Part shown: piece by piece, positions 58,606 to 64,000 of the stretch | Numbering within the stretch: the first letter of the stretch is position 1 | How the letters are laid out: each line of letters opens with the position of its first letter | DNA from: CAVWGP01 sp963754645 | GTDB taxonomy: Bacteria; Pseudomonadota; Alphaproteobacteria; Bin65 | Assembly (NCBI GenBank): GCA_963754645.1 | Contig: CAVWGP010000011.1 | Coordinates: 992,001 to 1,056,000 of the forward strand | DNA length: 64,000 nucleotides | Reading direction: 5' to 3' | Made by a program: the position numbers and the translations under genes | The notes under the pieces: generated by a model | What the model was told of the DNA's origin: nothing | What the model saw: only the letters and a program-made list of their open reading frames with translations | Database searches by the model: none

Positions 58606-60064
58606 ATGGGCAAGCCGACTGGCTTTCTCGAGATCGAGCGCCACGATCGGCCCTACGAGAAGGTCGAGGCGCGCAAGAAGAGCTGGAAAGAATTCGTCAA
58701 GCCGCTGCCGCCGGGCGAGGTCTCGCACGCAGGCCGCGCGCTGCATGGATTGCGGCATTCCGTTCTGCCACTCGGGCTGCCCGGTCAACAATCTGATCCC
58801 GGACTGGAACAACCTGGTCTATCGCGACCAGTGGCAAGCCGCGCTCGAAACGCTGCATTCGACCAACAATTTCCCGGAATTCACCGGCCGCATCTGCCCG
58901 GCGCCGTGCGAGGCGGCCTGCACGCTCAACATCGAAGACAATCCGGTCACGATCAAGACGATCGAATGCGCGATCGTCGATCGCGGCTGGGAGGAAGGCT
59001 GGATCCTGCCGCAGATCCCCGCGCGCCGCACCGGCAAGAGCATCGCCGTCGTGGGCTCCGGGCCGGCCGGCATGGCCTGCGCGCAGCAGCTCGCGCGCGC
59101 CGGCCACGGCGTCACGTTGTTCGAAAAGCCCGACCGCGTCGGCGGCCTGCTGCGCTACGGCATTCCCGATTTCAAGATGGAAAAGCAGCTCGATCGACCG
59201 GCGCATGCGCCAGATGGAGGCGGAAGGCGTCGAAATTCCGCACCGGCGTCGAGGTCGGCGTCGACGCTGCCGTTCAATTCGCTGCTGGAAGGCTACGACG
59301 CGGTGGCGCTGACCGGCGGCGCCGAGCTGCCGCGCGATCTTGAAGTTCCGGGCCGCGAGCTCGACCGGCATCCATTTCGCCATGGATTTCCTGATCCAGC
59401 AGAACAAGCGCGTCGCCGGCGACAACGAGGCGCGCGCCGCGCCGAGCGGCACGATCACGGCCAAGGGCAAGCACGTCGTCGTCATCGGCGGCGGCGACAC
59501 CGGCTCGGACTGCATCGGCACCTCGATCCGCCAGGGCGCGGCCTCGGTCACGCAACTCGAAATCATGCCGCAGCCGCCGGAGCGCGAGGACAAGGCGCTG
59601 ACCTGGCCGGATTGGCCGCTCAAGCTGCGCACCTCGTCGTCGCAGGAAGAAGGCTGCGAGCGCGATTGGTCGGTGCTGACCAAGCGCGCGGTCGGCGACG
59701 ACGGCCGGGTCGCGGCGCTCGAATGCGTGCGCGTCGAATGGGTCAAGGGCGACGACGGCCGCATGGAAATGCAGGAGATCGCCGGGCAGCGCATTCCAGC
59801 TCAAGGCCGATCTGGTGCTGCTGGCCATGGGTTTTCTCGGCCCGGTCAAAACGGGCATGATCGAGCAGGCGGGCGTCGAATTCGATCCGCGCGGCAACGT
59901 CAAGGCCGGCACCGATCGACTATCGGACCTCGATCGCAAAGGTCTTCGCCGCCGGCGACATGCGGCGCGGCCAATCGCTGGTCGTCTGGGCGATCCGCGA
60001 AGGCCGCCAATGCGCCCGCGCCATCGACGAGTTCCTGATGGGCCGCAGCGACCTGCCGCGTTGA
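58606..60064 (+). CDS. gltD: Glutamate synthase small subunit, seven frame breaks
   Basis: About 483 residues when corrected. It opens MGKPTGFLEIERHDRPYEKV, then 4Fe-4S cysteines in CMDCGIPFCHSGCP and CPAPCEAACTL, the FAD motif VVGSGPAGMACAQQLARAGH, LRYGIPDFKMEK, the NADPH motif VIGGGDTGSDCIG and ends VFAAGDMRRGQSLVVWAIREG. Frame changes lie near 58725, 59191, 59234, 59266, 59362, 59792 and 59916, each fitting one extra base, in most cases an extra C beside GA (for example TCGACG read as TCGCACG). It passes NADPH electrons to GltB. It lies 30 bases after gltB, as a normal gltBD pair. Confidence 0.93.
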
Positions 60065-60107
60065 TACCGTTTACCCATTCCCCGCACGCTGACTCGCTCT
60101 AGCAAAC

Positions 60108-60195
60108 GTAGGGGCGCACAGCAGTGCGCCCTGTTGATGCAGGGCACGAAGCGCCGCAACTGGCAAATCCAGGGCGCACAGCGGTGCGCCCCTAC
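60108..60195 (+). repeat. R2 repeat variant with different hairpin interior
   Basis: Arms 60108-60131 and 60172-60195 open GTAGGGGCG and close CGCCCCTAC like the other R2 copies, but the hairpin inside each arm is GCGCAC/GTGCGC instead of GCGGGTC/GACCCGC. The arms differ at one loop position (AGCA versus AGCG). It lies between convergent gltD and the MFS gene. Confidence 0.82.
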
Positions 60196-60231
60196 CGCAA
60201 AAACATCGGTCAATCTTTCGGGCCTTTGGAC

Positions 60232-61476
60232 TTACGCCGTTCGCCGCGGCGGCGCGTCGAGCCGGTCGGCGCGCGTCAAGTCCGGGAAGGCGCGCATCCA
60301 GATCGCGGCGACAAGCAGGGTGCCGATGCCGCCCAGCAGCACGGCCGGCACGGCGCCGATGCCGGCGGCCATGGCGCCGGCCACGAACTCGCCCAATCGG
60401 TTCGACGCGCCGATGAACATCGAATTGACCGCGCTGACCCGGCCGCGCATCGCATCGGGCGTGCCGAGCTGAACGAGCGAGAGGCGGATCACGACGCTCA
60501 CCATGTCGGCGCCGCCGAGCACGGCGAGCGCGAAAAACGAGAGCGCGAAATTCGTCGACAGCGAAAAGCCGATCGTCGCGAGCCCGAAAACCGCGACCGC
60601 GGCGAACATGACATGGCCGACGCGCCGCCTCAGCGGCAGGCGGGCGAGATAGAGCGCCACCAACAAGGCGCCGACGCCGGGGGCGGCGCGCAACAGGCCC
60701 AAGCCCCAGGGCCCCGCGTGAAGAATATCCTTGGCGTAGATCGGCAACAGCGCGGTGGCGCCGCTCAGCAGCACGGCGAATAGGTCGAGCGAGATCGCGC
60801 CGAGGATGATCGGCTGGCGCCGGATATAGGCGAAGCCGGCAAACAGCGTGCCGAGCCGGATCGCTTCGCGCGGCGCGGTCGATCGCGGCACGGGAATGAC
60901 GGCGATCAAGCCGATGGCGGCAAGCAGAAAGGCGCCGCTCGCGCCGTAAACCGCGCTGGCGCTCAACGCGAACACCAAGCCGCCGATCGCCGGCCCCACG
61001 ATCGCGGCGGCCTGATGCGCCGAAGCCGACCAGGCGACGGCGCGCGGAAACAGCGCAGGCGGCAGCAGCGCCGGCAGCAGCGATTGCACGGCGGGCATCT
61101 CGAAAGCGCGCGTCGTTCCGATGACGAAGACGACGGCGAAAATGACCTCGCGGCTGAGCCAGCCGCCCGCCGTGCCGGCGGCGAGTGTCGCGAGCGCCAA
61201 GGCTTCGGCGCCCAGGCACAGCGCGAGCACGAGGCGCCGGTCGTAGCGGTCGGCGACATGGCCGGCGACGAGCACGAACAGGATCACCGGCGCGAACATG
61301 ATGAGGCCGACCAGGCCGAGATCGAGAGCGCGGCCCGTCAGGTCGTAAACCTGCCAGCCAACCGCGACCGACTGCATCTGGAATGCAATCGTGGTGAGCG
61401 AACGGGCGGTCCAATAAAGGGTGAAAGGCCGGTGGCGGAGCAGCGAGCTCGGCGACGGCGCGGCGTCGGTCGTCAT
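60232..61476 (-). CDS. MFS transporter (MFS_3 / EntS-like exporter)
   Basis: A 414-residue protein with about 12 membrane segments. HRPFTLYWTARSLTTIAFQMQ at the start, VAGHVADRYDRRLVLALCLG (the loop 2-3 motif with D-R-R) and GTPDAMRGRVSAVNSMFIGASN near helix 10-11 mark the enterobactin-exporter-like MFS_3 group. ATG 61476 is chosen ahead of the cytoplasmic tail before helix 1; 49 further residues readable upstream are arginine-rich and unlikely. The substrate is unknown. It is divergent from the enoyl-CoA hydratase gene, with 140 bases between starts. Confidence 0.9.
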   Translation of the reverse strand: MTTDAAPSPSSLLRHRPFTLYWTARSLTTIAFQMQSVAVGWQVYDLTGRALDLGLVGLIMFAPVILFVLVAGHVADRYDRRLVLALCLGAEALALATLAAGTAGGWLSREVIFAVVFVIGTTRAFEMPAVQSLLPALLPPALFPRAVAWSASAHQAAAIVGPAIGGLVFALSASAVYGASGAFLLAAIGLIAVIPVPRSTAPREAIRLGTLFAGFAYIRRQPIILGAISLDLFAVLLSGATALLPIYAKDILHAGPWGLGLLRAAPGVGALLVALYLARLPLRRRVGHVMFAAVAVFGLATIGFSLSTNFALSFFALAVLGGADMVSVVIRLSLVQLGTPDAMRGRVSAVNSMFIGASNRLGEFVAGAMAAGIGAVPAVLLGGIGTLLVAAIWMRAFPDLTRADRLDAPPRRTA

Positions 61477-61616
61477 GGCCGTTTGTTTGCGCCGAATTCG
61501 CGCATAGCGCAATCGCGCGCGGCGCAAGGCGGGAAATCGCGCGCGGCGCTTGAGCGCCGTCCGCCGCGCGACTAGGCTGCCCCGGCAAAGTCCGTCAGCG
61601 TCGGAGCGCATTCGAT

Positions 61617-62396
61617 ATGGCAAGCTACGAAACCATTCTCGCCGAGCGGCGCGGGCCGGTCGGCATCGTCACGTTCAATCGGCCGGCGGTGCGCAACGCG
61701 CTGTCGCGCCAGCTCGTCGACGAGCTGGCCGCCGCGCTCGACGCATTCGAAGCCGATGCGGGCGTGCTGTGCATCGTCGTCACCGGCGGCGACAAGGTTT
61801 TCGCCGCGGGCGGCGATATCAAGCAGATGTCGCAATACGGTTTCGCCGATGTCTATCTCGGCGACGGCGTGCCGGGCCGCTGGGAGCGCATCGCGGCTTG
61901 CCGCATTCCGACGATCGCCGCGGTCGCCGGCTATGCGCTGGGCGGCGGCTGCGAGCTGGCGCTGCAATGCGACATCGTCGTCGCGGCGGAGAATGCGGTT
62001 TTCGGCCAGCCCGAAATCACCATCGGCACGATCCCGGGCGGCGGCGGCACGCAACGGTTGCCGCGCCGCATCGGCCGCGCCAAGGCGATGGATTTGTGCC
62101 TCACCGGGCGCTTCATGAACGCGGCCGAGGCCGAGCGACTCGGCCTCGTGAGCCGCATCGTCGCGCCCGAGCGCCTGATGGAAGAGACCATGGCGGTCGC
62201 CGACAAAATCGCGTCGCTGTCGCGCCCGATCGCGATGATGGCGAAGGAGGCCGTCAACGCCGCCGAAGAAGTGCCGCTCGCCGACGGCATCCGGCTGGAG
62301 CGCCGCCTGTTCCACGCCACCTTCGCCACGGCCGACCAAAAGGAAGGCATGAATGCCTTCATGGAAAAGCGCAAGCCGAGCTTCAAGCACCGCTGA
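61617..62396 (+). CDS. Enoyl-CoA hydratase/isomerase family protein
   Basis: A 259-residue crotonase-fold protein. The oxyanion-hole segment KVFAAGGDIKQMSQYGF (about 60-76), the core IAAVAGYALGGGCELALQCDIVVAAENAVFGQPE (about 100-133, in two pieces) and IPGGGGTQRLPRRIGRAKAM match enoyl-CoA hydratases; the catalytic glutamates correspond to those in GCELAL and GQPEITIG. It probably acts in fatty-acid or acyl-CoA degradation. It lies 10 bases before the sugar kinase gene and may share a transcript, although the functions are not obviously linked. Confidence 0.94.
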   Translation: MASYETILAERRGPVGIVTFNRPAVRNALSRQLVDELAAALDAFEADAGVLCIVVTGGDKVFAAGGDIKQMSQYGFADVYLGDGVPGRWERIAACRIPTIAAVAGYALGGGCELALQCDIVVAAENAVFGQPEITIGTIPGGGGTQRLPRRIGRAKAMDLCLTGRFMNAAEAERLGLVSRIVAPERLMEETMAVADKIASLSRPIAMMAKEAVNAAEEVPLADGIRLERRLFHATFATADQKEGMNAFMEKRKPSFKHR

Positions 62397-62406
62397 GCGG
62401 CGGGCG

Positions 62407-63336
62407 ATGGCGCGCAAGAAAAAGGTCGTCGTCGCCGGCAGCGTCAACATGGACATTGTCGGCCGCGCCGCGCGCTATCCGGCCTTGGGCGAAACGGTGG
62501 CGGGCAGCAGCGTCGCCTATTTTCCGGGCGGCAAGGGCGCCAACCAGGCGGTCGCGGCCGCGAAACTCGGCGCGCGCACTTGTTTCATCGGCCGTATCGG
62601 CGACGACCGGTTCGGGCGGCAATTGCACGCGTTCCTGCGCAAGCAGCGGATCGATCTCGGCGCGCTCGCGGTGACGCGGGGTGCCGCGACCGGCGTCGCC
62701 CTCATCGTGCTCGCCGGCGCCGACAACGCGATCACGGTCATTCCCGGCGCCAACGGCCTGGTGACGCCGCGCGATCTTGCCGCCGTGCCGGTCGAAGCCG
62801 GCGATGTACTACTGAGCCAGTTCGAAATCCCGCTCGCCACCGTCCGCGCCTTTCTCGCGCGCGGCAAGGCGCGCGGCGCCGTCACCATCCTCAATCCGGC
62901 GCCGGCGCGGCGCGTCGGCCGCGATTTTCTCGCCCTCGCCGATATTCTCGTGGTCAACGAAACCGAGCTCGCCCTGCTGTCGCGCCGGCGCGTCGGCCCG
63001 GCGACATCGGCCCGTGACATCGCTGCCGCCGCCGCGCGCCTGCGCTGTCGGCCGGATCAGGCGATCGTCGTCACGCTCGGCGCGCGCGGCGTCGTGGCGC
63101 TGATCGAAGGTAGAACGCTCAGCGTTCCGGCGCGCCGGGTCAAAGCCGTCGACACCACCGGCGCCGGCGATTGCTTCGCCGGCGCGCTCGCGGCGGCGCT
63201 GGCGTCTGGCGAAACGCTCGCCGCGGCCATTGCCCTCGCCAATGACGCCGCTGCGATCTCCGTGCAACGTCCCGGCGCGGCGCCGTCGATGCCGACGCGG
63301 CGCGAGCTGGCGAAATTCCGGCGCCACAACCGTTAA
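62407..63336 (+). CDS. Ribokinase-like PfkB-family carbohydrate kinase
   Basis: A 309-residue sugar kinase. GSVNMDIVGRAARYPALGETV, YFPGGKGANQAVAAAKLGA (PfkB signature 1, about 40-58), ILNPAPARR, VVNETELALLSRR and the C-terminal DTTGAGDCFAGALAAAL (signature 2 with catalytic Asp) are all typical of ribokinase. The substrate is probably ribose or another pentose, but no sugar transporter is nearby, so the symbol is withheld. ATG 62407 is the start before the conserved GSVNMD; longer open sequence upstream overlaps the hydratase gene. Confidence 0.92.
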   Translation: MARKKKVVVAGSVNMDIVGRAARYPALGETVAGSSVAYFPGGKGANQAVAAAKLGARTCFIGRIGDDRFGRQLHAFLRKQRIDLGALAVTRGAATGVALIVLAGADNAITVIPGANGLVTPRDLAAVPVEAGDVLLSQFEIPLATVRAFLARGKARGAVTILNPAPARRVGRDFLALADILVVNETELALLSRRRVGPATSARDIAAAAARLRCRPDQAIVVTLGARGVVALIEGRTLSVPARRVKAVDTTGAGDCFAGALAAALASGETLAAAIALANDAAAISVQRPGAAPSMPTRRELAKFRRHNR

Positions 63337-63361
63337 TTGCTCCGCGCGCCAACGTCACCGC

Positions 63362-63476
63362 GTAGGGGCGGGTCTCCGACCCGCCCTTTTGCGTGTCGTG
63401 CGGCAACAGCAGTGCCGCCGCGTCGGCGCAATCGATTGTCGTGTTGCACGAGGGCGGGTCGGAGACCCGCCCCTAC
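63362..63476 (+). repeat. R2 intergenic double-hairpin repeat, copy 3
   Basis: Arms 63362-63386 and 63452-63476 are identical in sequence to those of copy 2, around a 65-base middle that shares ATCGATTG with copy 1. It lies between convergent genes, as do the other copies. Confidence 0.87.
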
Positions 63477-63498
63477 GAAGCAACAATATTTTTTTCGG

Positions 63499-64000
63499 CT
63501 ACGCCCGCAGCAGCCCGCGCGCCGCGAGGTTGCGCATCAGGGCGGAGAGGCCGAAGGTCCAGGGGGCGATGCGTTCGCTGTGGCTCACGCGGTTGACCAG
63601 GCGGCCGAGCCTGGGCGTGGCGACGGTGACGATGTCGCCGAGCTTGTGGGTGAAGCCGCGGCCCTTCTCGCCGCGATCCGCGATCGGCGCGAACATGGTG
63701 CCGAGAAACAGCAGGAATCCGTCGGGATATTGATGCTCGGCGCCGGCGGCATGGCGCACGAGTTCGGCCGGATCGCGGCTGATCATGCTGAGCGAGCTGC
63801 CGCCGGTCAGCGTGTAGCCCTCGGGGCCGTTCACCGTCAGCGACACGTCCGCCTGGCGCACGTCGTCGAGCGTATAGCCGGCGTCGAACAAGCGGATGAA
63901 CGGGCCGATGGCGCAGGAGGCGTTGTTGTCCTTGGCGCGGCCGAGCAGAAGCGCGCTGCGGCCCTCGAAATCGCGCAGGTTCACGTCGTTGCCGAGCGTG
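63499..64000 (-). CDS. Fumarylacetoacetate hydrolase family protein, C-terminal part (runs off window)
   Basis: Only about 167 C-terminal residues are inside the window; the frame is open at base 64000 (TLGNDVNLRDFEGRS). GRAKDNNASCAIGPFIRLFDAGY (in two pieces), VNGPEGYTLTGGSSLSMIS and GDIVTVATPRLGRLVNRV are typical of the FAH-family group annotated as 2-keto-3-deoxy acid dehydratase-like. The metal-binding residues lie upstream. A GTG at 63984 is not a believable start because conserved sequence continues past it. It ends beside an R2 repeat and converges on the sugar kinase. Confidence 0.82.
   Translation of the reverse strand, partial: TLGNDVNLRDFEGRSALLLGRAKDNNASCAIGPFIRLFDAGYTLDDVRQADVSLTVNGPEGYTLTGGSSLSMISRDPAELVRHAAGAEHQYPDGFLLFLGTMFAPIADRGEKGRGFTHKLGDIVTVATPRLGRLVNRVSHSERIAPWTFGLSALMRNLAARGLLRA

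Overview
The window looks like the chromosome of a high-GC, free-living alphaproteobacterium. This is inferred from gene content (urtABCDE-ureDABCEFG order, TRAP and urea ABC transporters, MmgE/PrpD and hydantoinase families, alphaproteobacterial-type GltBD), the GC-rich codon use and the intergenic palindromic repeats; genus cannot be told. No rRNA, tRNA or CRISPR array was seen.

Layout. (1) 1-3306: a lower-GC defence pair, the 3' part of an OLD-family ATPase/TOPRIM nuclease overlapping a UvrD-like helicase (Gabija / class 2 OLD arrangement), followed by a tandem 25-bp repeat. (2) 3615-4679: luciferase-like monooxygenase. (3) 4729-6119: an IS110-family element (4834-6059) inserted at a CT dinucleotide inside an intergenic palindromic repeat; its left non-coding end reads as a bridge RNA whose target and donor guides match the observed junctions. 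(4) 6189-34270: a catabolic and transport region with two Sua5-like/PrpD-like pairs, an FAD oxidoreductase, a TRAP transporter, an SDR-like protein, HyuAB-type hydantoinase, an amidase, a flavoprotein dehydrogenase, a second luciferase-like enzyme, a thiamine-diphosphate enzyme, an M29-like protein, an ornithine-cyclodeaminase-like enzyme, an ABC importer and a CocE-type hydrolase. (5) 34620-45260: a nitrogen-controlled urea operon, starting from a consensus sigma-54 promoter and running urtABCDE-ureDABCEFG. (6) 45355-49029: a three-subunit xanthine-dehydrogenase-type hydroxylase on the minus strand. (7) 49122-53642: a large secreted beta-propeller protein and HpaI/HpaH-type enzymes. (8) 53914-60064: gltBD glutamate synthase. 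(9) 60232-64000: MFS exporter, enoyl-CoA hydratase, ribokinase-like sugar kinase and the end of a fumarylacetoacetase-family gene.

The genes fit together around scavenging nitrogen and carbon. Urea is imported and hydrolysed by the urt-ure operon and the ammonia can enter glutamate through GltBD, while hydantoinase, amidase and transporters suggest use of amide or cyclic-amide compounds whose identity is not visible.

A strong caution: about 28 frame breaks are visible in 13 otherwise well conserved genes (14 in gltBD alone). Most are single-base insertions, often an extra C next to GA. They are most simply explained as consensus sequencing errors, so these genes are annotated as whole loci with the breaks marked.
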